Positions 12,893-61,305 of a DNA stretch of 64,000 bases are shown here, piece after piece. Origin of the DNA: Branchiostoma belcheri (taxonomy: Eukaryota > Chordata > Leptocardii > Amphioxiformes > Branchiostomatidae); the NCBI RefSeq assembly GCF_001625305.1, contig NW_017804165.1:1329572-1393571 (forward strand), given 5' to 3'. Both the position numbers and the translations under genes were made by a program. The notes under the pieces are model-generated. The model did no database searches, was not told where the DNA came from, and saw only the letters and a program-made list of their open reading frames with translations. Positions within the stretch are counted from its first letter, which is position 1. Each line of letters begins with the position of its first letter.

Positions 12893-14339
12893 ACAGTCAA
12901 AGCCTAAAGCGCCCTAACCCCCTCTCCCCACTGTTGTCTGTGTGTGCTGCCGGTGCACCAGGCGCCCGTTCCCGCCACAGGCTACAGAGTGAAGGTCAAG
13001 TCTTACTATCACGGCCTGAAGTCTTCACACACGTCTGTCCTAGAACAACATCAAAGTCTGGTCAAACAAGGAGACCTGTGTGTTCGCCAACATTCCAGGT
13101 TCGCTCCGCTGGTCGCGGGGGACGAAAAGAAACATCTAGTTGAAACTAAAAAGCGGCGAAGTTGTTTTTCTGTGTACACAGCCTCGGGCTCGGGGTAGTT
13201 CTTGTTGATTTTACCAACAGAGGATTTTATTACGGTGCCTTTGAGATGTCGGCTAAGTGTTACTGTATAGAAACTCAGCAACGCTGGTACAGTACTGGTC
13301 CTCATCAACTTTACTCAGTTGCATCTCAGAAGTAACTGTTCTAAACCTTCACGGGCCCAAAATGGTCCTATAAGATATCAATTGTTCTGTTCGTATTGGA
13401 CACTCTTCTCACTTCATCCAGCAGTAACCGTTCGCAAAAATACCACACAGGTGCATGTTACTTTTTTTGCCGGAGTCGTTAATTTACTCACATTGGTTTG
13501 AATATCAAGAAATGCGGTACACATTGAGGTATACAACGATTTTTAGGCACCATTCGTTGAACTGAAAACGTAAGGAACACTCAATGATTAAATGTAGGCG
13601 TATCTTGTTTTGTATTAACCATTCGGTGCAACATACTGGCATTCGAATGCATCAACAAACATTCAACAATATCAGGGTTATAGTATTAAACACAGTTTGG
13701 ATACTCGAATCCAGGCTAGGGATCTCGAACCGAATAGTTCGACCTTTGTCACCGTGTTTGTTTGAACCATTCACATTACTCATGAGAAGCTCAAATCGGC
13801 CTGCAGGCCGCATTTCTTCGAAATTCAATTACAAGGTGAGAATAGTTTTTCCACCAATCTCACATACCACTTACCCGTTTTTAATTGGGGTATAACAAAA
13901 TCGAATCTCACATACCACTTACCCAACCCCGCCCATGTGTCAAACAGAGACGGTCTCAGTCCTGAGTAGACAGTTTAACGTCAGGTATAATCTGACCATG
14001 ATCTGTCTGACTCTTGGGTGGCAAAGACGATGTTAGTAGAACTGATAAACAGGGTGAGTTTGTATACCCCTGAGCTTCTTGACTTACGCCACGGTTAGTC
14101 TTCATGGTAGACAATTTTCCTCAGAAAAGTTGACCGACCCGTCATCTCCATCCTCCCCTGCCAGGTGTCCGTCATCCCGGCGGACGAACTGACGAATGAC
14201 AGTGAAGTCCTGTCGTGGCCCATCGTCCGACCTCCTCTAGTCTCTACCAGACTTACTACGCTGGCTATATATAGGAGAATATTTGCCTGGGAAGTTTGGC
14301 CACCTTGGGGTTTGACTGGCCGCGCAGTTCGGAGGGAAA

Positions 14340-14450
14340 GAAACAACCTTCCCGCGCCGGACTCTCCTGGCCAATTTTACTCTCTTTTTTTGCCGAATTC
14401 TACGATCCGTATTCCCGTAGAAAGGCCTGGTGGAGGCTACGACCTCCCCT
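14340..14450 (+). repeat. Dispersed repeat, copy 2
   Basis: Blocks ctggccaattt, ccgaattctacgat and cctggtggaggctacg occur in the same order and spacing as in copy 1 near 10490. This explains the long overlapping open frames on both strands here, which I do not regard as genes. Confidence 0.4.
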
Positions 14451-17076
14451 ACCTTCTGACCGTGTCGTGACCCAATTAGCCGTGCCCATCCCCCCCAAGG
14501 CGCCCATCCCGCTCTCATAATTGGATTGAAATTTGTAGCAGGTATGTCGTCGAAAGGGCGGCGCGAGTACCCACGGGGCCCGTCGGACATAACACGGATA
14601 AGATAAACTGTTAAATACCGCCAGAAACGTCGAGCACGCTGTACGTGGAGGAGATGTCGGAGTACGAACTACTTGTGAGGCCGTCTGCGAGGACTTCTGT
14701 ATCTGTATCTGTATAGCCAGTATAACCGCCCTTCGGCGTAACACACCGGCTTCGCAGGCACGCGGCGCGGCGGCAGCTGGCTACATTACACCGAACGACT
14801 TGTCACACATAATATGCCTAAGCCTTGACTTTGGCGCGTCTGACAGTCCCTCGTCACCGGTCTTAGACGTCGTATAACAAGTCACTATAGTATAGCGATA
14901 GACGCTAGATATTAACGTCAACTGCAGTGACGAAAAAATAGATTGTCCTGAAAAAAAGTTTTGATTTGCATCAAAGTCTCAATATATACACTAGAATTGA
15001 GAGTGGGAGAGTTTGTCTAGAAAACTACTGTGGGTATGGCTTTCAGGGGTTAAACTTGAAAGTTCACTTGGAGGACACGTGCCCTTACACACAGATTGGA
15101 GTTGAAGTCAACGCCTAAAGCGACAGCCACGCTTGCAAACACAATTTTCTTTTAGTTACCGGTCTTCCAGGTTCTTGTAACCGACAGCTATGACATATTA
15201 GGGGCACGGCCCGGTGTGCCAATATCTGTGATACCTGGCCGGCGGCGACTGCCGGACCGGCGAGGCATCAACAAAATTTAAAGGAAAGTTGCCAAGGAAT
15301 GGTGGGTCGGGTCCCCATCACGAAAGTGGGCCAGGCCGCTGATCTAACTTGACTGCGTCCAATGAGAGTAGAAGGCAGTTCAGAAATGTGTGCTCCACCA
15401 AACGGACAACAAAACGTTAATCCGGCTTTTTCCATTGTAACTTTTCCGCGCGCCGCCCGGGGCAGGATCCCCGCTCTTATTTGACGCTGACGCAGGGCAG
15501 AGGACTACTTCCCCGTGGACCACACCGGGCTTCAATGGTGCGTAGGGCCGGAGCGAACGGCGCGGAGTACCGATGACGGTTTGGGCATCTCCGATGGGCT
15601 GGCACAGGCCGTATCGGTAAGCTTGCTTCTGTTCGTCTCCTTCCGATCACCGTGCTTGCGTTATGCTGATTGTGACTCGCGAGAGCCGCTGAAGATTCCG
15701 ATGCCATCTTACTGTCAACGGGGGTTTTCGGGCTGAAAGTCAAAGTCTTCCCCCATTTTAGGCGACTGCTCACAAACTAAGATGTAGGCATGGTTTATAT
15801 GTGTCGCCTTTCCGCAGTGCATCGCCTTGACGTTTCCGTTCCATTCTCCATACCCATCTGAGCAAACTGAGCAAACTTGACACTAACGGCCCACTCAGCC
15901 ACAACGACCGGGCTGTTTACCTAGCCTTAATGCTCTGTGATTAAAGGGTAGTTCTTATCGGTCATGAAACTCCTACGTAAACTACTTGATGAACTTCTGT
16001 ACACTGTTCTAGTGCATTATCAACCTGGTGTGATATTGACTGTAAACACAATCAACCTACAGTTTTACGGTCCCTTTTATAAAGAGTTTAAAGTGCAGGA
16101 ATGATCCATAAGATGCACTTTTTCCTGAGCCAAGGCCTCGCATATGTTTGTTTTGTTGGCTTACGTTTTTACCGTCTGACTCTAAGTCAGAACGGTTTTG
16201 CTTAGAGAGGTCACGTCACGAGAGATCAAGGTCTCGGTAGCGGCACGGGGCGGTGCGTAATTCCTTCCGAATTCCACGTTTCGAACCAGCTCAAGATTCC
16301 CTAACCAAGTTAGCTGGGGGCTTGTATCGTCGCCAGTCACGCCAGCACGGTTTTATGTAGCAGTTCTATTCATTTCGGGTCCCTTAAAGATGCAACAGAA
16401 GCTTGATGTGGGGGAAAACGGGTAACTTGGGATTCCTGGTAATCATCTTCGACGGCTAGGCCGGATTTGATGTCGCCTACTGCTCCCCAGAGTGGAGTGC
16501 TGGAAATTGTGTTTACGTTTGTTTGTCTGTTCAACTTAAGTGAGTTGCCTCCCTCCGGTGTAAGATTGGCAGGTCCCCAGGTGACGTTGTTGTACAGTGG
16601 TGGAACGAATTTCGCCTGGTCGAAACGTAGCAGTAAAATTAAACGAAATAAACCAATAATAAAGATGTAAAAGTTGTCACGTCGTCTTATAAGAAAGTAA
16701 GCAGAGACTTTGGACGGACCTAAATTTATTCTTGGTTGTGTGTAAATGAGAAGACATTTCTGTAGTCATAAATAGGAAATTAAAAATAATTCAGATTCCT
16801 GGTGGGTCCAGGAAAAAGGTTAACGAAATCGGAAGAGCGGGCGGTATTGTACCGTAAGGTAGCTCGGAAAACTACCAGTAATGTATCAGCATCATCACGC
16901 ACTGTATGATCCTTTGTCTTATTTCTGGGGCAGCCTCAAATTGGAAACTTATGTCGGGTCGTAAAACATGGAATCTTTATAACATAACGGTCTGTCTACA
17001 TGTGAAACGAAGGTTTTAGATAACACCGTGGTCCTTGCAGTAAAAGTTCGGTGTCGGCTATGTAGACTACGTCCCT

Positions 17077-17092
17077 AGTATATATAGTATAT
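17077..17092 (+). promoter_or_regulatory. TATA-like element upstream of collagen exon 1
   Basis: An AT-rich tagtatatatagtata stretch lies about 45-55 bp upstream of the signal-peptide ATG at 17134. If functional it would place transcription start near 17110 and leave a 5'UTR of only about 20-25 nt. An upstream non-coding exon cannot be excluded, because a splice-acceptor-like ttgtgttgcag also overlaps the start of the reading frame. Confidence 0.3.
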
Positions 17093-17133
17093 GACATTTG
17101 TGGGAGGGCCCTGATGTGGGTTATGACGTGTGG

Positions 17134-53706
<36,573 letters not shown>

Positions 53707-56137
53707 GTGAAAAATCCTGACATAGGACAGCTGCCTCAGCATTGAATTATGCATTGATTTTTTGGTTTCGAGTTGAATAGCAGGCAGCCAATAATGATGT
53801 AGGACAGGATGTCAATCAAAGATGGATTAGGGAGAAGAGTTGGTTACTACAGGAATGACTAAACTGTTGACGTGATTTATGAGTAGGTTTTACTGATTGA
53901 ACTATGGTGCTACTTCCATATACCTTAGTCAGTTTTCCAAGTTTGCCTTTTATGGTGCTTTGTACATAACATGTAGAGAAAGGTAACGCAGTTAGCATGT
54001 GTTGGAGAAGTGGTGTAGTACTTCCTATCTGTGTGCCAGTTTCTTCAATGTCATATATGCAAATACACAACTGTCAGAGGAGAACATGGCATGCACAACT
54101 TCTTATGCAGCCTTCTCTTCACCCTTTGTCATTTCTATCATTTACCTTTCCATTGCCGCTTTATACTGACTACTGTAGATTTGCAGCATCAGTTGTTTTC
54201 AGCACATTATTTTGCATCTTACATATCAAAATTGACATATGTCAGAAATCCCCATGACATCTCGTGACAGGGCTCTTTTTTGTGCCTGACATGTTCTCTC
54301 TATGATCATTGACAAACATGTATGGGAAGTACAGTTTGTTTCTGAGTGTTGAGTGATTGTCTATGCACATAAGGAACTTCATTGGTGAATTGTAGACTGA
54401 ACTCAACACTCCACTGCTAGTGCTTCATTTTGTAGTCATACCTACTATTCTCAGAATACATGCTACTGTGTGTTGCCTTTATTTTTTTCTATTGTTACTA
54501 CTTTCTCTTTGAATATATGTAAAGTTGTTTATTCTTGTTGTAAGAATTAATGGAGATATATTATCTGTAGTATACATGGATGGCTTAGAGATGGGAACCA
54601 TTCAAGGCACCTAATCTATAATCGTGACAGTATTGTAGCCTCCATCCTCACTACATTTCAAACTTCACCTAGTCATGAGCAGTAAAGACCTGTAGCCTTT
54701 GAAATAAATCTCACGGTCATTATAAACGCTATGACAGCCATATGTCACCCACTATTGCCTATAGTAGTAGAAAGCATTTATATCTGTTCTAGGTTGAGAT
54801 TTTTGGTGAGATTGGGTACTGATACATCACTAGTCCTATTTGGGGGTACAAGATTATTGAGAACTTCTATTGTGCCATATTCTTATGGGGTGGTAGCTGC
54901 AGTTTTATCTTGCTTTGTTCTGATTGGTGTGTCCAAACCTTGTAATGTTAAAGCTAGCGCAGACAAGGTTTTCATATGTTGCGTGTTAGACATGCAAAGA
55001 TGCGTATGCCTAATATCACGTTTAGCATATTTTTGATTTTGAAAAGCTTATATGACTAAAACTTATGTGACTAACTATAATATCAGATGTACCGCTATCA
55101 TGTCACATTAAATACAAGTGTATACTGACCACAGAAGATACAGGTCTTCACTGATAACGACATTAGCTGTCATCATCACACCCATCAGTAGGCCAGATAA
55201 CCTTCTCCCTGCTGCTTCTGCTGTAACCAATACAAACTTGGGTGCATTGATGAACCCACAGCAGGGAAAGGGTTAAGTAGTGACATCAACATTTTCAGCC
55301 ATTCATTTTCACTCTCCTGGGAACATATTTTTATCATTTTTTGTATGGTTTGATGGGAAATCATTATTTGGAGAATATTTACTGATTGTTATATTGCTAT
55401 ACTTAACTTGATCTGAGAAGTGCTTGCCAATAGGCTTTTGTTACCATGTATGTAGGATATATCTTGGTATAATACTAGCAGGATGGGTGGATGTGCCTTT
55501 TGTAAAGCATTAAAATCTAGTCTTTCTTTCTTTTTCTACTTTGTTTGAACATCTTTTCTTGACATGTCTGGCTATATATTTATAAGACAATGAAATCCAT
55601 AGTATTACTAAATTTGTATAAAAATCCAACCAGGTTTCAGCATTGCTGAGCATTGCCGAACCTTTGAACATCTAACTCTAAACATTGTTTAGTCCACTTT
55701 AGCTGACAAGTACATTTGGTCACAAAACCCGAGGCATCAATAACAACAAAACAACTGTATTTTTTCCTTTTTGTTTTATATCAAGATCCATACTTCCGTA
55801 TGGAAATATTTGTAATGGAATCTTGTTTCCACATCAGAAACTACTGCTCCAGGAGCTAGTGATCCCTGGAACTTAACTCTGACTGTCATGGTAACATTCG
55901 TACCATTATGTCCACATCTCCCAGCTTACAGTCTGTGTTACTTTGCAAAAACTACTAAGTATATACACTTTACAGGTAATAGCAAAGATTAGAACGATAA
56001 TCATGATGTTAAATTGGAACTTTGAGGTACTAGTAACAAAAACTTCTTGAAAAAAAATTAGGTATATTTTCTATACATATATGTCCTTGCTCGGATGCAA
56101 TGAATTCTAAAAGCAGGGGTCTTTCCTGTCATTTCCT
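53707..56137. other. COL9A1 3'UTR and convergent intergenic region
   Basis: AT-rich sequence with no recognised coding exon lies between the collagen stop and the MRPL13 stop on the other strand. An AATAAA at 54703-54708 is the best collagen poly(A) candidate and implies a 3'UTR of about 1 kb. The two genes are tail to tail, so transcripts could overlap. Confidence 0.5.
54703..54708 (+). other. Candidate COL9A1 polyadenylation signal
   Basis: An AATAAA hexamer about 1 kb after the stop codon. I did not verify a downstream GU-rich element. Confidence 0.35.
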
Positions 56138-58300
56138 TCAGTCTGATGGCTTGTAGTCTGCAGGTCTGTAAATAACAACAAACTGTAACTGTCTGTCCTG
56201 TTTACATTTAGAATTACAGAAAGCCTACAGTTCCTGGGCAAAATGAACAACACATGCATCAATGAAAAGAACTGAGAAATCATTCCAGCTTGGGTATAAA
56301 TTAAATTATTCTGCATGGCTCTTAATATCTGTTAATATCCATGTGCTTTACAAAAACTTAAAGCACTACTGCAAAAGCAGCTTATATTTGACAAATAACA
56401 AAGAGATGCATAGATCATTTCAAAACCATGAGGTTCAATCCTAATTTCCATCCTTATCTCGCAGTTAAAATCATAACCACTTACGGTATAAAGAGTCTTG
56501 GCCAGGAAGCCTTTTCTTCCTCTGTGAACTCATCCAGTCTCTTGGGAGGCTCCATGACTGGTGGGATGATGTCAACTAAGTTTTCCTTAATGTTGTCAGG
56601 TATGTTCTGTAGGCAGAAACATCACATAGCTAGAATCTGGCATGTTATGTTAGTATAACATGGAAGCTGGAATCATTTTGCCAAAGATGCATTCTATAAG
56701 TATCATGTATCAGCTTACAAAAGACCTAAAAGACCATCCGGATTTTAAGATATGTCTTGTTTCAGCCACTTACCTCATCGGCAAACAGATGTAATCTAGT
56801 CATCAGTGATTTTCTCTGTCCGTTCTTTGGTAGTTCACTGTACACTTCCCTTTCAAGCACCTAGCAGAATAACAGCACACATATGAACTACTGGTATCAA
56901 ACACAGCTTTATGACAGGATGCATGCAAATCATATCTGCTACAGGGTAATATTTCAAATAGTTTTAAAGTGAATAATCTCACACATATTTGCCAAGCTGA
57001 AAAAATACTTTATTCCTCTCAACCTTCTCGACTTCTTTTAAAGTAGAACTTGTACCTTAGTTGGGTCCATTCTGTGGAAGTCTTTTGCTGACATTGCTAT
57101 CATTGTGTTCTTATACCTGTAGAAAAGAAATAACATGTGAGTAAACTTTTCAGAGATCAAACAAAACCATTTCTGATTGGAATCCTCACTACAAAGCAAA
57201 CTACAGTACACACACAAGGATCCTGGCCTGAGCTGGCGGGTACTCACCCTGTGTTGACAGCATAAAGTTTCTTCTCCCACTGGTTCTTTTCAAAAGCAAC
57301 TTCCTTGGTATTGATCACAACTACATGGTCCCCACAATCAGCTGTAGGAAAGAACATAACAGATACGCCAAAAAACAGTTACTCAAGCAACTGGATATGA
57401 TGGTTTTAGGTAGCATCCACTACCTTTCGTCAGTGACACTAAGAGACTGCAGGAGAAATGTATCAAGACATAACAGATATGTATCAAGACACAAAATCTT
57501 GATATCGTTTACTATGATTTGTGCATGCAATAATATTTACAGAATTATCCATGTTACATAAACGAGTGAATGGATAGATGGCACATGTTAGCCGCACTCA
57601 CAGAGTGGATGGTAGACGGGTTTGTGCCGACCCTCCAGATATTTACAGATCCTCTTGGCCAGTTCTGGTGCCGGCTGCCATCTGGCATCACACAGTAACC
57701 ACATTCTGGAGAAGGTCAGCCAATGCTGGCAAAAATATTTTGTTAAAACTATATAATATAGTTAATGTTAGTCTATGACAGTATAGTATATTCAAAATGC
57801 ATGATCTAGATTTGCCTATGCTGCAAATGCTAAAATATATGGCCCAAAAATTATGACAAATTGAAATTTTGTAGCTAATCTGTTTTCCCCAGGCCCTGCT
57901 GTTGGTATGGGTTGCTTGCCTCACACGCACACACCACGCGCACGCACAGATCTTCATCTTCATCTTCATCTTTGCCGGGGCTCAAAGGTATGTGAGCCCC
58001 GGCTACACCCCCATATAACCCCTGATGGGGTCAATATGCACAGTTGGCAATTCGGTGAGATAACTAATGACGTTAAATGTATCAACAGAATGAATCATTT
58101 TCGTTAAATATACGTGTTGTACATGATTTAGCTGCATAGTCTTGTGTACCTACCTATACCCGCCACACAGCATGGGCATGGGGAGGGGGGCGGTGACCTG
58201 CCTCATTTTTGCACTTTCTATTGTCCATTTGATCTATTACTGATCCATAAGACTACATAACGACCTTATCAAAACTTACCTGTTGTACCCTACTAGCCAT
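56138..58300 (-). CDS. MRPL13: Mitochondrial ribosomal protein L13 (uL13m)
   Basis: Seven coding exons in transcript order: 58300-58280, 57725-57602, 57341-57248, 57116-57056, 56860-56774, 56606-56485, 56165-56138. All joins are GT-AG and in phase; total 537 nt, 178 residues, the same length as human MRPL13. The protein is a structural component of the mitochondrial large ribosomal subunit. Diagnostic segments: [61 protein letters not shown], and the tail RLFIPPADYKPSD. There is no cleavable presequence by eye, as in the human protein, whose start is equally short. The gene is convergent with COL9A1. Confidence 0.95.
57974..58003. repeat. Hairpin in MRPL13 intron 1
   Basis: Arms gccggggctca and tgagccccggc are exact reverse complements around a short loop. 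A (CTTCAT)n run immediately precedes it (57953-57970). Confidence 0.65.
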
Positions 58301-58560
58301 GTTTACTGCCTGGGTCCCTTAAAACACTCTGCCCGTGTAGAAAACACCGTTTTTGTCAGGCAGACGCAATATTTTTACATGGGCGCTGCCATCTTTGAAA
58401 TTACCCACAGTGCTTAGTGTCAGACTGTGCCATGTAACCTTATATGGGGGAGTACTATGATCACTGCCCCTTTACTTCAACTGAAAGAATGTCGGAACAA
58501 ACGATGATAACGTTGCAATAAAAGAAGATATCTTGCACTTTCTTCTTCTATTTTCCTTCC
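58301..58560 (-). promoter_or_regulatory. MRPL13 promoter region with YY1-like site
   Basis: On the minus strand, aaagatggcagcgccc (58383-58398) lies about 85-100 bp upstream of the MRPL13 start codon. It matches the AAGATGGC(G/A)GC core typical of YY1 sites near housekeeping and translation-gene start sites. No TATA box is seen. Confidence 0.35.
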
Positions 58561-58614
58561 CATATCGCACGACTTGAAGCGGACTTCGGCGATGCCACTG
58601 CCAGTAACCGTTAC

Positions 58615-58823
58615 TAGATCCAAGCAGAGGTTTGGATTTTGGGTTCAAATGATTTTTGGCGTGTTTTTAGGCTTCTTTTGTATCGGGGTTTCTTTTTTGC
58701 ACTAACAGTTAGACTTTTTGGGGGGATGAAAAAAAATTCCAGTACAAAAAAGTAACCCCGATAAAAAAAAGCCCCAAAATCACGCCAAAAAAAAACAAAA
58801 CCCAAACCTCTGCTTGGAGAGTA
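58615..58823. mobile_element. Palindromic MITE family A, copy 2
   Basis: Ends read gatccaagcagaggtttgg and ccaaacctctgcttggagag, the same terminal sequence as 34012-34167, followed on the right by TA. The left terminus is mutated, so its edge is uncertain by a few bases. The interior is a longer foldback with the shared gatttttggcgtgtttttagg wording. Confidence 0.75.
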
Positions 58824-59249
58824 AGTGCTATTCAAATGTTATTATCCGCGTTACGTCTCTGCATATCATTTTGAGTAGTGCCGTTCTCTTCAGGTAGGAT
58901 CTATTCGAAGTACCCGAAAAAAGAAGACACAGAAATTGGAAAGGTACGATAAAAGAATATATTTTGCAAGGAGCCAGGAGGATCAATATGTAGAACCCTC
59001 CAGTTGTTCGTATCAACTTTATATGAAACCTCGCATGGGCAGCAAGACCCTGAACCTGCCTGAACATGCATGTGTGCAATCATGGATTTATATGGGACAC
59101 ATGGACTCCGACCCCCTGTGCGGCCCAAAGCTTACCCGGTGAAGGTGTAAATGCAGTGGCATTAGGGTTTCATCATAATTCATTCCCCCTCTGAGGAGGA
59201 CAACTCTACGGTGGCTAAACTCCCCTGGCATATTTGGCTAAATTCTACC

Positions 59250-59275
59250 AAGGAGGTTCACTTTTGAACCTCCTT
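59250..59275. repeat. Hairpin aaggaggttca / tgaacctcctt
   Basis: Exact 11-nt arms around a 4-nt loop. The core accaaggaggtt also appears in reverse complement at 63639-63650 (aacctccttggt), suggesting a shared dispersed element. Confidence 0.6.
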
Positions 59276-60290
59276 AATTCTACTAACGTTACATGTATTT
59301 TTTAACCCGGCGCGTTGTTAGTCTGGAGGAGACTTAAAAAAAAATCTCCCAGCTCCCCTAAGTTACTTCCACGTAACGTTATACTCGAGTCGTACATGCA
59401 TTCTCCTAGCTGTATGAAAAACCCTCGCCATATCAAGTTTCAGAATGAAAAATTACAAAATAAATGGCCGTGTCCCAATTCGCCAAGGCTTGTTTGCCTG
59501 TCATGACCTCACATATGTCATATGCTGCCACCGTGACGATTTAAGCGTTCATATACTAGAATAGAACAGGCTGTGGTGCGTGTGTTACGCCGAAGGGCGG
59601 TTATACCGGCTATACCGATACCGATACAGAACCATCACCTTAGTCAGGCTAACTATTACCCTACATCACACAATCACCATTTTCCACCAGCATTGTTATA
59701 CTTCACTGCCACTTTATTCCACACCTTCCTGGCGTTTCCTTGGTGATTTCACTAAGGTATCCATAACAAGCGTGTTGCCAGGAGCCGTATTTGCACATGG
59801 GTGCCATGAAGGGTGATCGGTACGATCTACACCAAACAGTTTCGGACTATCGATCACAATAACGGAGACGGAGGGCACAAAAACACTTGTTAGAATGGGC
59901 GGTGTTTGACGGCCCTCCATGGGACAATTGTCGCTGTCGGATGATGTGACAACTATAATGGCGCTACATGGCCCGATTCATTTATAGCGACTATAAGATT
60001 TCAAATTGAAACCCCATACTCGCCCCGAACATACAAAAAAAGTTACAAAGCACAACACTGTATTATGCATTACCAGTTCCACAAAATGTAGCTTTAAAAC
60101 TCAGGAACAGCATATATAGCGGCGTGGCAAGTCAGATCAAAGAACCACTCTATTGCAATACATCAAACTTGAATTTGACTAGGACATGGAAAATCGATGA
60201 AACATTTAAGTTGCACAGTTTTTCTGCCAGAAAAATCCCCAGTCTGCTGGACGGACATATCAGAAACAGTGTTTTCGTCGTTGTCTTCTC

Positions 60291-60380
60291 ACTACTAATA
60301 CAACTAGAAGTTGTATGTAACTACTAATACAACTAGAAGCTGTATGTACTACTATAAATGCAACTAGAAGTTGTATGTAC
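60291..60380. repeat. Tandem repeat, 29-30 bp, three copies
   Basis: The unit ctactaatacaactagaag followed by (t/c)tgtatgta starts near 60292, 60321 and 60349. Units differ by one or a few substitutions. Each unit contains the small palindrome caactagaagttg. It lies just beyond the 3' end of the LRR gene. Confidence 0.85.
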
Positions 60381-60444
60381 CTATAAACCAATTATACTCC
60401 ACAAAATATTCTGATATGAGATTACTCGATGACACAGTAATAGT

Positions 60445-61305
60445 TCACATCTGTCCATTGTGCGTGTGCCTCGAGACCTTTCTCTCGTCTTCTTCAGGGT
60501 CTCTCTCTTGACTTTCGTCATAGTCTGAGTCCGGGTCACCCTCTTTCCATCCTTCCTTCATTGCAAAATACCTGCCAATGTCCTCCGGACCCCTCCTGCA
60601 GATCTCCATCGGTGGTTTGCGGAGTGGGTTCCCGTCGATGTTGGACGAGTGCTGCCGGTAGCCCCAGTCCAGGTTCTTCAGACGCCCGAAATGTTTCGGC
60701 AGCGTCGTCAGCTTGTTTTTCCCAAGCCACAAAGTTTTCAGAGTCTTCATCTTACAAATACTGTCTGGTAGACTCCTTATCTCGTTGAAGAAGAGAAGGA
60801 AAGTCTCCAGTTTTCCCATGTAAGACACCTCGGTGGGTAGAGCCGTTAACTTGTTGTCACTAACGTCCAGAAAGGTCAGACTTTCCAGGTAGCAGACTTC
60901 AAGAGGAAACTCCTCAAACAGGTTGTTAACAAGGTGGAGGCTTTGAAGGCTCTTCAGGTCTGAGAAATCCCGGGGTAGGGACTTCAGCCTGTTGTTACTG
61001 AGAGTAAGACGCTCCAGGTGCCGCAGGTTGCTCATTTCGGCCGGTACTTCTCTCAGCTCGTTCGTATCTAGAACCAGAACCTTAAGGTTCACTAGCCTTC
61101 CGATCTCCTTCGGTAGTTTCTCCAGTCGGTACAACAAGCACGACTGGCGCTCTGGGCTCAGCTCAAGAACTTCGAGCTCAGAGAGGTCAAACAGGTCATA
61201 GGGGAGGCCCCCGGACAAATCTTTTCCGACTAGCTTGAGCTTCTTCTTTCCCCCATTCTTCGGATCATTCTCAAGCCTCAGACGCAGGTGTCTTCGGTAA
61301 GACAT
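60445..61305 (-). CDS. Leucine-rich-repeat protein, single exon
   Basis: The frame starting at the first ATG (61305) gives 286 residues. In frame upstream there is no ATG before a TGA, so longer versions would need a non-ATG start. About eight repeats of the short cytoplasmic LRR type follow, with wording such as LPKEIGRLVNLKVLVLDTN, LTLSNNRLKSLPRDFSDLK and LWLGKNKLTTLPKHFGRLK. A cap then reads DGNPLRKPPMEICRRG, and the tail is acidic (DPDSDYDESQERDPEEDE). No signal peptide or membrane segment is seen, so it is probably intracellular and acts in protein binding. The cap resembles LRRC10/LRRC30/LRRC39-type and Ras-group LRR proteins, but I cannot assign an orthologue. Confidence 0.85.
   Translation of the reverse strand: MSYRRHLRLRLENDPKNGGKKKLKLVGKDLSGGLPYDLFDLSELEVLELSPERQSCLLYRLEKLPKEIGRLVNLKVLVLDTNELREVPAEMSNLRHLERLTLSNNRLKSLPRDFSDLKSLQSLHLVNNLFEEFPLEVCYLESLTFLDVSDNKLTALPTEVSYMGKLETFLLFFNEIRSLPDSICKMKTLKTLWLGKNKLTTLPKHFGRLKNLDWGYRQHSSNIDGNPLRKPPMEICRRGPEDIGRYFAMKEGWKEGDPDSDYDESQERDPEEDERKVSRHTHNGQM

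Larger units (their letters stand above)
8700..17076. other. Intergenic, no recognised gene, scattered repeats
   Basis: Between the tandem array and the collagen signal-peptide exon I recognise no protein family. The stretch has an imperfect inverted repeat (9447-9611), a dispersed repeat (near 10490 and 14340), a two-copy 24-bp direct repeat (11855-11900) and a short tandem run (12854-12892). Overlapping open frames at 10.6-11.6 kb and 14.1-14.7 kb lack support as exons. Confidence 0.5.
58824..60444. other. Intergenic, no recognised gene
   Basis: Small open frames only. It contains a hairpin with exact 11-nt arms (59250-59275) embedded in a repeat-like stretch beginning near 59160, and a three-copy tandem repeat (60291-60380). 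Confidence 0.55.

Noticed and set aside
12934-13198. Coding exon in the 12.9-13.2 kb open frames
   Set aside because: Open frames overlap on both strands with no family resemblance or consistent splice sites.
14095-14744. Overlapping open frames on both strands
   Set aside because: The segment contains a dispersed repeat also found near 10490; no protein family resemblance.
53707-55500. Further collagen or NC1 exons after 53706
   Set aside because: The chain already ends in the family-typical CDPxxC ... KGP tail and a stop; no Gly-X-Y exon was seen downstream.
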